Shown piece by piece: positions 1-5,573 of a DNA stretch of 7,763 bases; position 1 is the first letter of the stretch, and each line of letters opens with the position of its first letter. A program made the position numbers and the translations under genes. Below the pieces are notes generated by a model that did not search any database, was not told the origin of the DNA, and saw only the letters and a list, made by a program, of their open reading frames with translations. Source of the stretch: Candidatus Saccharimonadota bacterium (lineage in GTDB: Bacteria > Patescibacteriota > Saccharimonadia > UBA4664); assembly GCA_029288275.1 (NCBI GenBank), contig JARIHM010000045.1, forward strand, positions 1 to 7,763, written 5' to 3'.

Positions 1-28
1 GGCAGCGTCAGATGTGTATAAGAGACAG
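1..28 (+). other. Nextera/Tn5 adapter remnant (sequencing artefact)
   Basis: Bases 10-28 are the 19-bp Tn5 mosaic end AGATGTGTATAAGAGACAG and bases 1-9 are the adjoining part of the Illumina Nextera read-1 adapter. This is not genomic DNA: it is untrimmed library adapter at a contig end. Genomic sequence begins at about 29, so anything running off the left edge is truncated here. Confidence 0.96.
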
Positions 29-36
29 GATTTGAA

Positions 37-684
37 TTGCCCCACCGCTGTGATAAGCAGGATGTGACGCTCATCATGCGCCCCGCCCAAGATGGTGACG
101 CAGCCCGCCTGGCTGAGCTTCTGGGTGATTTTACGGTGCAGCAATTCCTGTTCTTGCAAGGCGGTCCAACCACTCAGGACGAACAGGACTTCCTGGAGAG
201 GCTGCGCACCACCTCGGAGGAGATCGTTTGGATGGTGGCGCTACGGCGTGAGGCTGAGGGTCCAGAAGAGTTTGTCGGCCTCACGAGCCTGCGGCGTCAG
301 CGTAACAATAGCCGGTTGACGAGTGGCATTAACCTGGCCAACCGGACATTGTGGGGCAAGGGCATTGCCGGTGCCACGCATGTCCTGCGGACCTGGTATG
401 CCTTCTGCGAGCTGGGAGCCTATGCAATCGATTCGTCCTACGTAGAAGTGAATGAGGCTTCAGGACGGGCGCTGGCCCATGCGGGCTATGCCGAGGTGGG
501 TCGCCAACCTCGGGCGCACTTTACGGCTGGCCGGTGGTATGACATCGTGCATATGGCCTGCTATAACCCGCAGACGGCGGGCGTGCTGTGGCCTCGGGAA
601 GACATTCCGGCAGCTGTGCGCGAAGCGATGTCCCGTACCGAAGCTACGCTCAAAAAGGCCACCTCGATTATCAAGCCGCGGTAA
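37..684 (+). CDS. GNAT family N-acetyltransferase (RimJ/RimL-like), 5' end uncertain
   Basis: Likely transfers an acetyl group from acetyl-CoA to an amine on an unknown small molecule or protein N-terminus. The GNAT fold is visible: opening strand VTLIMRPAQDGDA (about residues 10-22 from the TTG at 37), a central strand FVGLTSLRR (79-87), the acetyl-CoA loop LWGKGIAG (105-112, of the type R/Q-x-x-G-x-G/A) followed by a helix, then VEVNEASGRALAHAGYAEVG (136-155), the typical RimJ/RimL 'V..N..S...l...Gy...G' segment. About 45 residues follow the domain. The frame is open from the adapter junction, so the true start may be lost at the contig end, or be TTG 37 or GTG 64; GTG 64 sits right before the domain but has only a weak AGG ahead. 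A strong terminator follows directly. Substrate cannot be told from sequence. Confidence 0.85.
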   Translation: MPHRCDKQDVTLIMRPAQDGDAARLAELLGDFTVQQFLFLQGGPTTQDEQDFLERLRTTSEEIVWMVALRREAEGPEEFVGLTSLRRQRNNSRLTSGINLANRTLWGKGIAGATHVLRTWYAFCELGAYAIDSSYVEVNEASGRALAHAGYAEVGRQPRAHFTAGRWYDIVHMACYNPQTAGVLWPREDIPAAVREAMSRTEATLKKATSIIKPR

Positions 685-700
685 CTCACTCCTTCGACTT

Positions 701-740
701 GGCCTCGCTCGTCAGCTGACGAGCGAGGCCTTCCCCTTCT
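701..740 (+). terminator. Rho-independent terminator of the GNAT gene
   Basis: Bases 701-730 form a perfect 30-base palindrome (15+15, starting GGCCTCGCTC), followed by a pyrimidine/T-rich run TTCCCCTTCTT. It lies 17 bases after the GNAT stop codon. Confidence 0.85.
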
Positions 741-745
741 TAATA

Positions 746-769
746 CCAAAAGACGGGCCTCATGGCCCG
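746..769 (-). terminator. Minus-strand hairpin terminator with no adjacent gene
   Basis: A 6-bp GC stem with four-base loop (CGGGCC TCAT GGCCCG, 754-769) is followed on the minus strand by TCTTTT (753-748). It has no T run on the plus side, so it reads as a minus-strand terminator, although the nearest minus-strand gene already has its own terminator at 948-977. Confidence 0.5.
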
Positions 770-947
770 CCTGGTACTGATAGTCTTGAAGCTTAGAGAG
801 GTGGCACCTGCAGTACCCTCTACAAAAGAACATGCTCTATTTGTATGTGTCTAAACTCCACTCCGACTACCTGCTCTGGTTTTAGCATTAGCGGTTCGGA
901 GAATCAATTGGACAAAATTCCAAAAATTCGAACCTCTTACGAAAAAT
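770..947. other. Gene-free stretch between two minus-strand terminators
   Basis: No convincing gene is visible. The stretch is more AT-rich than its surroundings and holds one imperfect stem-loop at 794-822 (TAGAG, bulged A, GGT paired with ACC CTCTA). ORFs here lack ribosome binding sites. It could be plain spacer or hold a small minus-strand RNA. Confidence 0.4.
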
Positions 948-977
948 GCTGGGACAAGACAATGGTCTCGTCCCAGC
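941..977 (-). terminator. Rho-independent terminator of the small Cys/His protein cassette
   Basis: A 13-bp stem (948-960 with 965-977, one G-U pair on the minus strand) closes a four-base loop and is followed on the minus strand by ATTTTTC (947-941). It lies 6 bases past the stop of the last small protein (984), so it marks the end of that transcription unit. Confidence 0.85.
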
Positions 978-983
978 AAGTGG

Positions 984-1135
984 TTAGGATCGCTTTAGGT
1001 AACCGGGGCAGCTACAGCGTTTACCGTCCTTGGGGTCGGTGTAGAGATGCACACCATGCACAATGAGCTTTTTGGCGTCCTCGCACCGTCGAACAACTGA
1101 AAACGTACCGGTTTTGCCCGAGCTTTCTTGCCCAT
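984..1135 (-). CDS. Small CHHC-motif protein 5, frameshifted (about 50 aa if repaired)
   Basis: Unrecognised family. ATG at 1135 has a strong GAAGGA ribosome binding site and begins MGKKARAKPVRF, the Lys/Arg-rich start seen in its siblings. The conserved part lies in another frame: VVRRCEDAKK, then HGVHLY and DPKDGKRCSCPGY, ending LKRS and a TAA at 984. ATG to stop is 152 bases, one short of 51 codons; one extra base near the TTTT run at about 1100-1103 would join the frames into a 50-aa protein matching protein 2 without gaps from RRCE to CPGY. Repaired motif: C18-x8-H27-x2-H30-x12-C43, plus C41. Unrepaired, the ATG frame stops at 995 after 46 residues with no motif. Either a real mutation or a lost base in assembly. 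Zinc binding is inferred from Cys/His spacing only. Confidence 0.68.
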
Positions 1136-1171
1136 AACTTCCTTCTACAATCGGGCAGGGCGCTAGCCTCT

Positions 1172-1333
1172 TTAGCACGATTTCTTTTCTGGCCTGCTCT
1201 CGAGCATCGTCCTACCGTTGCAAACGTAGGTATAGCCAGTCTTCTTATCAAAGGTGGAATGAGGCGGGTGCGGCTGCCCGTTGCGAAAATCTGTGCATGA
1301 CATGCGCTTTATTTCTGGCTTCCCCTTGGCCAT
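1172..1333 (-). CDS. Small CHHC-motif protein 4 (53 aa)
   Basis: Unrecognised small basic protein. ATG 1333 follows GGAAGG at ideal spacing, which fixes the start. It opens MAKGKPEIKRM, then carries C13-x8-H22-x2-H25-x3-D29-K-K-T-G33-Y-T-Y-V-C38-N-G40 and a polar tail ending in a terminal Cys (C53). The same spacing is found in three other proteins of the cassette, most closely in protein 3 (shared D-x-K-[ST]-G-x-T-Y-x-C-N-G). No signal peptide or membrane segment. It lies 21 bases downstream of protein 3 and 36 bases upstream of protein 5, as in an operon. A compact metal-bound domain contacting nucleic acid or protein would fit the composition, but nothing here proves it. Confidence 0.78.
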   Translation of the reverse strand: MAKGKPEIKRMSCTDFRNGQPHPPHSTFDKKTGYTYVCNGRTMLESRPEKKSC

Positions 1334-1354
1334 GACTGCCTTCCGCTGTACCTA

Positions 1355-1543
1355 CTAACAGTACTTGGAATTGATTTCTTGCGGGTCATGGTGCCTGCGC
1401 CGGCGCTTTCCTTGAGCAACCGGCAGGCCGTTGCAGAGATACGTTCTGCCGGATTTCGAATCGATTTTGGCGTGAGCCTCGTGTCTCTTTCCGGCACGGG
1501 CTTTCCGGCACGGCAGGATGGATGGCCCTGGTCTTCTCTCCAT
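1355..1543 (-). CDS. Small CHHC-motif protein 3 (62 aa)
   Basis: Unrecognised. ATG 1543 is preceded by AAGGG at fair spacing; the frame also opens at GTG 1558, adding five residues, but the ATG is preferred. Motif: C12-x8-H21-x2-H24-x3-D28-S-K-S-G32-R-T-Y-L-C37-N-G39, then a very basic stretch GKRRRRHHD (45-53) and a C-terminal Cys (C62). The spacing equals that of protein 4 exactly. A 14-bp tandem duplication (1487-1514) lies within codons 11-20, just at the first Cys; it is not a multiple of three, yet the C-x8-H spacing is intact as the sequence stands. The arginine run suggests binding to nucleic acid or another polyanion, which is an inference. Confidence 0.74.
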   Translation of the reverse strand: MERRPGPSILPCRKARAGKRHEAHAKIDSKSGRTYLCNGLPVAQGKRRRRHHDPQEINSKYC

Positions 1544-1583
1544 GCACGCCCTTATCACGGTGATCAGTGGGCCGGGTCTGCGC

Positions 1584-1724
1584 TTATCCTAGGGGATAAC
1601 CCGGACACCAGCAGCGTTTGCCATCTTTCGGATCATTATAATGATGACCCTCGTGCTTTACCGAGTTCTTATTTTTCTCGCACCGCCGAGTAACCGGCGG
1701 TGGCTTACGACTGCGTTTAGCCAT
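1584..1724 (-). CDS. Small CHHC-motif protein 2 (46 aa)
   Basis: Unrecognised. ATG 1724 follows CGGGG, a modest ribosome binding site. The protein starts MAKRSRKPPPVTRRC and carries C15-x8-H24-x2-H27-x3-D31-P-K-D-G35-K-R-C38-W-C40-P-G42-Y. The last Cys pair forms a C-x-C-P-G box shared with protein 5. The eight residues DPKDGKRC and the CPGY that follows are identical in the two, but 9 of these 12 codons differ at the third base, so both have been under selection as protein. No membrane segment or signal. It lies 26 bases after protein 1 and 40 before protein 3. Confidence 0.8.
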   Translation of the reverse strand: MAKRSRKPPPVTRRCEKNKNSVKHEGHHYNDPKDGKRCWCPGYPLG

Positions 1725-1750
1725 CTGTATCGCCCCGAGATAAGGGCCGA

Positions 1751-1948
1751 CTATATCCCGTACTTGGGATGGATATGGGTCTTATCTCCCTTGTGGCAGA
1801 GCTGGCAGCAGATGGTGGATTCACCTCGCACAACCCGACCCTCCACCAAATTACTTTTCCGGCTTGTCTTACAGTGACTGGTGCAGTCGCGCGACCGGCT
1901 TGTTCCCTTAGGAAGAATAATGTCCGGCTCGGATTTTGCCTCACACAT
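1751..1948 (-). CDS. Small Cys/His-rich protein 1 (65 aa)
   Basis: Unrecognised. ATG 1948 is preceded by GAGG eight bases away; the frame is open further upstream but that part overlaps the end of the DUF4232 gene and is unlike a protein of this group. It holds two Cys clusters, C22-T-S-H-C26 and C47-C48-Q-L-C51-H52, and a tail with H58-I-H60, so a four-ligand metal site is possible. It does not carry the C-x8-H-x2-H-x12-C pattern of its four neighbours and may be a different family in the same operon. A 97-aa overlapping frame (1717-2010) is the alternative reading; the ribosome site and Cys/His content favour this one. Confidence 0.6.
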   Translation of the reverse strand: MCEAKSEPDIILPKGTSRSRDCTSHCKTSRKSNLVEGRVVRGESTICCQLCHKGDKTHIHPKYGI

Positions 1949-2000
1949 AGGTGCGTCCTCGTCTGTCGAGATTCTAGGCTTGGGCTCAAACCCGCTCCAT

Positions 2001-2006
2001 ATTGTA
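2001..2006 (-). promoter_or_regulatory. Possible -10 box for the small-protein cassette
   Basis: TACAAT on the minus strand in the 77-base gap between the DUF4232 stop and the first small protein. There is no good -35 at 17 bases. No terminator is visible in this gap, so read-through from DUF4232 is equally possible. Confidence 0.3.
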
Positions 2007-2025
2007 CCAACGCAAGTAGCTTTGT

Positions 2026-2694
2026 CTAGTGCGCGGCGAGCGTTTGGACGGAGAAGCCCGGGCAATACTGGGCAGCGAGCGGAATGAGAAGCGTGGTGGT
2101 CTGATTTGGCGGATAAACTTTGAGACTCGTCGACATAGCGCTGCAGGCGCCAGGCTCAAAGTTGCCGGCGTCTGGGAAGCCGACGGCCGAGGCGGCCGCC
2201 TGGCCGGGCGCTAGGGTAATGGTGGGACCAGCAGCGCCGCTGCGGGCAGCCGGTGCACCGAGCTGTACGCCACTGGCGTTTACCAGCGATACGCCCGGGA
2301 AGCCGTAGACGGTACACCTGTGGTTGCTGCGGTTCGTGAGAATAAGCTGGCGGTAGAGCGTTCCGGCTGTGCCGCCGCCGGTGGCGTCAAGGGAGCCGGC
2401 AAGATTACCGGTGGCGCATGCGGTGACAGGGCCGGTGCTGGCCACTGGTGATGGTACGGGAGCGGGGGTGATAGTGGCGGCGGCCGTAGCTGTAGGGCTG
2501 GGTGAGGTCATGACCGAGCTGCTAGGCGATGGCGAGCTGCCAATACTGCCGGTCCCGCCCTGGCGAGTGTAGGCCCAGAACGCAAGCCCCACGATCAGGA
2601 GAATGAGAACAGCCAGAATAATGAGGCCTAGCAAGTCGCGCTGTGTCTGCTGGGTTTGTGCAGTGGCTTGCTTTGATGATTTCTTTTGCGCCAT
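2026..2694 (-). CDS. Membrane-anchored DUF4232 domain protein (222 aa)
   Basis: A single-pass envelope protein. A Lys/Gln-rich cytoplasmic start (1-20) is followed by one hydrophobic helix (about 21-43), a Ser/Pro/Thr linker (about 47-90, with PSPS-type repeats) and an extracellular domain from about 91. The domain fits DUF4232: ACATGNLAG, then LYRQLILTNRSNHRCTVYGF with PGVSLVNASGVQLG, then LAPGQAAASAVGF. Four Cys (93, 127, 184, 211) in the outer part could form two disulfides. DUF4232 proteins are common in actinobacteria and occur in other envelope-rich groups; their function is unknown. Start ATG 2694 has GAGG seven bases upstream; an earlier ATG at 2706 would add only MRLG. The C-terminus is 77 bases from the small-protein cassette in the same direction. 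Confidence 0.85.
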   Translation of the reverse strand: MAQKKSSKQATAQTQQTQRDLLGLIILAVLILLIVGLAFWAYTRQGGTGSIGSSPSPSSSVMTSPSPTATAAATITPAPVPSPVASTGPVTACATGNLAGSLDATGGGTAGTLYRQLILTNRSNHRCTVYGFPGVSLVNASGVQLGAPAARSGAAGPTITLAPGQAAASAVGFPDAGNFEPGACSAMSTSLKVYPPNQTTTLLIPLAAQYCPGFSVQTLAAH

Positions 2695-2704
2695 ACCTAA
2701 CCTC

Positions 2705-2710
2705 ATTATG
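2705..2710 (-). promoter_or_regulatory. Possible -10 box for DUF4232 gene
   Basis: CATAAT on the minus strand, about 11 bases upstream of the preferred start, in an AT-rich divergent intergenic region (2695-2815). It would give a very short leader; no clear -35 is seen. Confidence 0.3.
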
Positions 2711-2803
2711 CTAATGCTTAGTTTGAGCAGTTTACTCGCTTTTTGGCAAAAACAAAAGAGATATTTTGCTCATTTTGTTGATGGTGCCAAGAACACCGCT
2801 CGG

Positions 2804-2809
2804 TATACT
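2804..2809 (+). promoter_or_regulatory. -10 box placing transcription start at the DUF72 start codon
   Basis: TATACT on the plus strand ends 6 bases before the ATG at 2816. A start site 7 bases downstream would fall on the A of that ATG, so the mRNA would be leaderless. No good -35 at 17 bases, and no more than TAGG as a ribosome site. Confidence 0.5.
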
Positions 2810-2815
2810 AGGTCA

Positions 2816-3607
2816 ATGAGTTCACCCGCTATTCTTATAGGTACCTCGGGCTGGCATTACGCCGATTGGTACGGCCGCTTTTATCCGCCAGCAGTTAAGG
2901 CTTCCGAGCAACTAGCCTATTATGCCCGTCAGTTTCCTGCCGTAGAGATTAATAGCTCCTTTTATCATCCGCCGCGCCTCGAAACGGTGCAGCACTGGGC
3001 CGAGATAGTGCCGCCGGAGTTCCAATTCAGTGTCAAGCTTTACCGATACCTAACGCATACAAAACATCTCAATCTAGATGCCGAGGCCGTGGCGGCACTT
3101 CATGCATTTTTTGATACTCTGGCACCCTTGCGCGGCCAGCTCGCGGCTGTTTTGGTGCAGCTACCGCCAGGTTTAGCAGTAGACAACGGCCGACTTCGCA
3201 ATCTGGCGGAGCAAGTTCAGGTAGCCCGGGTACGCTTAGGACTTGAGCTGCCGTTAGCCATTGAATTCCGTCACGCCAGCTGGTTCAATGATCAGACATT
3301 TGAGCTTATGCATCAGTACAGAATCGCTAATGTTATAAGTGACACGCCAGGCCGCTGGCCTATGAGCTATGCTGTCACGGCCGAGCTAGTCTATATACGA
3401 CTGCATGGCAATCGTCGGCTTTATAGCTCAAGTTACACTCAAGCCGAACTAACGGAGTGGTATGAATTTATGCAAACTCAGGTTGCCGAGGGGCGCCGGG
3501 TGCTGTGCTTCTTTGATAATACGTCCAAAGCTGTAGCACCGCATAATGCACAGACTGTCCTGCGCCTCATGGAGGCTCGTGCTGAAGCGAATAGGCTAGA
3601 TTTGTAA
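2816..3607 (+). CDS. DUF72 domain protein (YecE/COG1801 family), 263 aa
   Basis: A soluble TIM-barrel-like protein of unknown biochemical role. Nearly every family signature is present in order: IGTSGWHYADWYGRFYPP (8-25), FPAVEINSSFYHPP (40-53), FQFSVKLYRYLTHTKHL (69-85), VLVQLPP (112-118), AIEFRHASW (148-156), VISDTPGRWP (173-182), VYIRLHGN (192-199), YSSSYTQAELTEW (203-215) and FFDNTSKAVAPHNA (232-245). Length is normal for the family. The open frame continues upstream to 2603, but that part overlaps the divergent DUF4232 gene and is not family-like, so ATG 2816 is chosen. It stands alone, divergent from DUF4232 and convergent with the Nudix gene. Confident as to family, not function. Confidence 0.95.
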   Translation: MSSPAILIGTSGWHYADWYGRFYPPAVKASEQLAYYARQFPAVEINSSFYHPPRLETVQHWAEIVPPEFQFSVKLYRYLTHTKHLNLDAEAVAALHAFFDTLAPLRGQLAAVLVQLPPGLAVDNGRLRNLAEQVQVARVRLGLELPLAIEFRHASWFNDQTFELMHQYRIANVISDTPGRWPMSYAVTAELVYIRLHGNRRLYSSSYTQAELTEWYEFMQTQVAEGRRVLCFFDNTSKAVAPHNAQTVLRLMEARAEANRLDL

Positions 3608-3631
3608 TTTTGGGCGGCCGCAGGGCCTGGC

Positions 3632-3653
3632 TTTAGCAGCTGTTTTTGCTAAA
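3632..3653 (+). terminator. Weak hairpin after the DUF72 gene
   Basis: TTTAGCA (3632-3638) pairs with TGCTAAA (3647-3653) around a T-rich loop, 25 bases after the DUF72 stop. Low GC, no T run after it on the plus strand; it could instead extend the T-rich tail of the minus-strand terminator beside it. Confidence 0.35.
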
Positions 3654-3680
3654 AGGGATGGCGCTTGTAAGCGCCATCCC
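3648..3680 (-). terminator. Rho-independent terminator of the Nudix gene
   Basis: A perfect 12-bp stem (3655-3666 with 3669-3680) with a two-base tip sits 4 bases past the Nudix stop; on the minus strand it is followed by TTTTAGC. Confidence 0.85.
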
Positions 3681-3684
3681 GATA

Positions 3685-4362
3685 TTAGAATCCGGCCAGC
3701 TGTAGACCGAGGAGCGTCTTGGCATCTGGATTAGCCTGCTGGGTAATGAAGGCCCGAGCCTTATCCGGCGGCTGAAGGCGCACAATAATGCTTTCGTTTT
3801 CGGCCGCCACTCCCGTATGCTTACCGTCCAGCTGATCCACAAGCTCGTCATACGCCTGGGCCGGCAACTCAATAACCGCTCGTACCATATAAACGCGCTC
3901 ATTGGTAAGGCCAGGCGTTGCTAATACGGGCTGTGGTATCAACAGTTCTAGCTGTGGCTTGATTGACGCATCTAAGCCCAGCTCCTCAGGTAGTTCTCGG
4001 CCGGCTGCCTCCAGCGGACCCTCGCCGAACTCTATGCCCCCGGCTACATTGGCCATCACTCGCGCACCAGCCGCTGGCCGGTATTGCTCAGTAAATGCCA
4101 GAACTGATCGCTCGTTATCGGTGATAACCGTGACCACATCTACGGTATCCGACCGTAGCGTGAAGTAGTGGGACCAGGATTCGCCTTCAATGAGAACGGC
4201 CAACATTAACTTCTGAACGTGCCCGCCCCAGACGTCGGCAGCCACCACTCGTATCTGGTGGTAGTTTACCTCCCCTGCTCGGCCAGCCCAAGCCTGGAAC
4301 AGTGCTGATTCTCGCACCATCTTCTCAGTCAGGCCGACATCGCTACCAATGTGGATCTTCAT
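3685..4362 (-). CDS. Nudix hydrolase, ADP-ribose pyrophosphatase-like (225 aa)
   Basis: Probably hydrolyses a nucleoside diphosphate linked to another group, in the cytoplasm. A complete Nudix box is present at 108-130: G108-x5-E114-x7-R122-E-L-P-E126-E127-L-G129-L130, which binds the catalytic metal ions. The lead-in strand VVTVITDNERSVLAFTEQYR (76-95) resembles the ADP-ribose/sugar pyrophosphatase branch (…D…QYR), which points to ADP-ribose or a related substrate without proving it. About 65 residues precede the domain (HQIRVVAADVWGGHV and LMLAVLIEGESW), longer than in minimal Nudix enzymes. ATG 4362 has AGAGGAG five bases upstream. It lies 49 bases downstream of the 8-TM protein, same direction, with a possible internal promoter. 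Confidence 0.9.
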   Translation of the reverse strand: MKIHIGSDVGLTEKMVRESALFQAWAGRAGEVNYHQIRVVAADVWGGHVQKLMLAVLIEGESWSHYFTLRSDTVDVVTVITDNERSVLAFTEQYRPAAGARVMANVAGGIEFGEGPLEAAGRELPEELGLDASIKPQLELLIPQPVLATPGLTNERVYMVRAVIELPAQAYDELVDQLDGKHTGVAAENESIIVRLQPPDKARAFITQQANPDAKTLLGLQLAGF

Positions 4363-4400
4363 GAGCGCTCCTCTGGTTGGTTCGCAGCCGGGCCGCCCCT

Positions 4401-4406
4401 ACTATA
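4401..4406 (-). promoter_or_regulatory. Possible -10 box for the Nudix gene
   Basis: TATAGT on the minus strand in the 49-base gap upstream of the Nudix start, with about 30 bases of leader. No clear -35; it may supplement read-through from the membrane protein gene. Confidence 0.4.
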
Positions 4407-4411
4407 GCAAA

Positions 4412-5551
4412 CTATGGGACCGATTGATTGGCCAAGGTTGGATCGATAAATACTTTCCAGAATGGCGATGTGGTACTGGTATCAAACTGAAACTTGGTAC
4501 GGATGATCTCGCGCAGTCCTGGTCGCGTGAATTCTTGCAGTGGTTCGGCGGTTACCAAATAATCCTCAATCTGCCGATACGTTGTCGCTAGTCTCGTTTC
4601 TTGCGTATTTGACAGTTGTGCCTTTATAGAGCCACTTTTTAGTTGTGAGGTTATCTCACGTAGGTCGTCGAGAGAGGCATCAATCTGGCGGGGGTTGGAG
4701 GCTAAGCTGGCCACATATAGCAATACATCAACGGGTGAAGCGCTCATTTTGGTGGTGACCTCGGTTGCTTTGATCTTCGTAAAGCTGTATCCAGCCATCA
4801 TAAAACAAAGAGCACCTACGTAGGCTGGGATTTGAACAGAGTTAGCCGCATACCAGCTCGTGCTGGGTATGAGCACATTGACTGCGGTGTAATGAATGGC
4901 TGCAAAAACATTGATACCCAAGGCGGCTATGAGCCAGCCCAGCGCTAAATGATAGCGCGTCGCTGCCGCTCGGCGGATATGGATGAGTCCCATCATACCA
5001 AAGAATAAAACCGAGCCACACCATATGTTGAGACCATTCACGGTGGCGAAGGCTGTAGCCGATAAGTCCGTGTGAACGTGCGGCAGAAACGCTGCGAGTA
5101 CGGCCATAAGCGTGGCACCAACAAAAGCTCCTAACGGTGAGAACCAAAAGCCGCGCAACTGCAACAGCCGGCCAAACCCTCGCACTCCCCAAAAGATCAA
5201 ACTTACGGCCGCAATATAAGGCACAATTACAATGCCGGTATTTGCAAGAGCCTGTAGATGGAAGAAGTTTACAAATGGAAACTGCAGCGGCGCCAAGCTG
5301 TATAGCACAATGCCGGCGTACATATATGCAAACGCCTTGCGCAGAGAGTTTTTAAAATTTTGTAGTCCAATTACAAATAGCGGAATAGCGCCGCCGCTCA
5401 AAAGCGCCACGCTCAGTGACACGATAAATGAGAACATCGGCGATCGATGATGAAGCAGAAATAACGCCATCACGATCACTACGGCAATACCATACACTCC
5501 CAGGCTATATTGCATAACCCGCTTTCGCGATCGGTCCGACACTGTTTGCAT
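4412..5551 (-). CDS. Orphan polytopic membrane protein with soluble C-terminal tail (379 aa)
   Basis: Not recognised. About eight hydrophobic helices are visible at roughly 13-33, 39-63, 73-95, 103-122, 137-155, 169-190, 201-220 and 238-258, followed by a polar tail of about 120 residues (259-379) with helical heptad-like stretches (DASLDDLREITSQLKSGSIK). The architecture (multi-TM sensor-like front, cytosolic tail) recalls membrane sensors or regulators, but no kinase, cyclase or other output motif is seen. ATG 5551 has AGGGG just upstream. The Nudix gene follows 49 bases later, so they may be co-transcribed. No catalytic motif found, so no function is proposed. Confidence 0.8.
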   Translation of the reverse strand: MQTVSDRSRKRVMQYSLGVYGIAVVIVMALFLLHHRSPMFSFIVSLSVALLSGGAIPLFVIGLQNFKNSLRKAFAYMYAGIVLYSLAPLQFPFVNFFHLQALANTGIVIVPYIAAVSLIFWGVRGFGRLLQLRGFWFSPLGAFVGATLMAVLAAFLPHVHTDLSATAFATVNGLNIWCGSVLFFGMMGLIHIRRAAATRYHLALGWLIAALGINVFAAIHYTAVNVLIPSTSWYAANSVQIPAYVGALCFMMAGYSFTKIKATEVTTKMSASPVDVLLYVASLASNPRQIDASLDDLREITSQLKSGSIKAQLSNTQETRLATTYRQIEDYLVTAEPLQEFTRPGLREIIRTKFQFDTSTTSPFWKVFIDPTLANQSVP

Positions 5552-5573
5552 GCGCCCCTACCAAGAATACTAC

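Noticed and set aside
561..833. 90-aa minus-strand frame across the GNAT end and terminators
   Set aside because: It runs antisense to a clear GNAT domain and through two terminator hairpins; no ribosome site.
895..960. Possible tRNA because of a TTCGAA element
   Set aside because: Flanking bases do not form a T arm and no acceptor or anticodon arm can be built.
1379..1693. 104-aa plus-strand frame inside the small-protein cassette
   Set aside because: Antisense to proteins 2-4, whose shared motif and ribosome sites are far better evidence; no start signal here.
984..1948. Integron-type cassette array
   Set aside because: Small ORFs in tandem fit, but the gaps between them share no repeated attC-like sequence and no integrase is present.
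1717..2010. 97-aa minus-strand frame overlapping proteins 1 and 2
   Set aside because: Longer than protein 1 but without ribosome site, motif or clean spacing to its neighbours.
2603..2815. N-terminal extension of the DUF72 frame
   Set aside because: Overlaps the divergent DUF4232 gene and its promoter; the DUF72 signature starts right after ATG 2816.
4842..5192. 116-aa minus-strand frame within the 8-TM gene
   Set aside because: Alternative frame of a longer, hydrophobic and coherent membrane protein.
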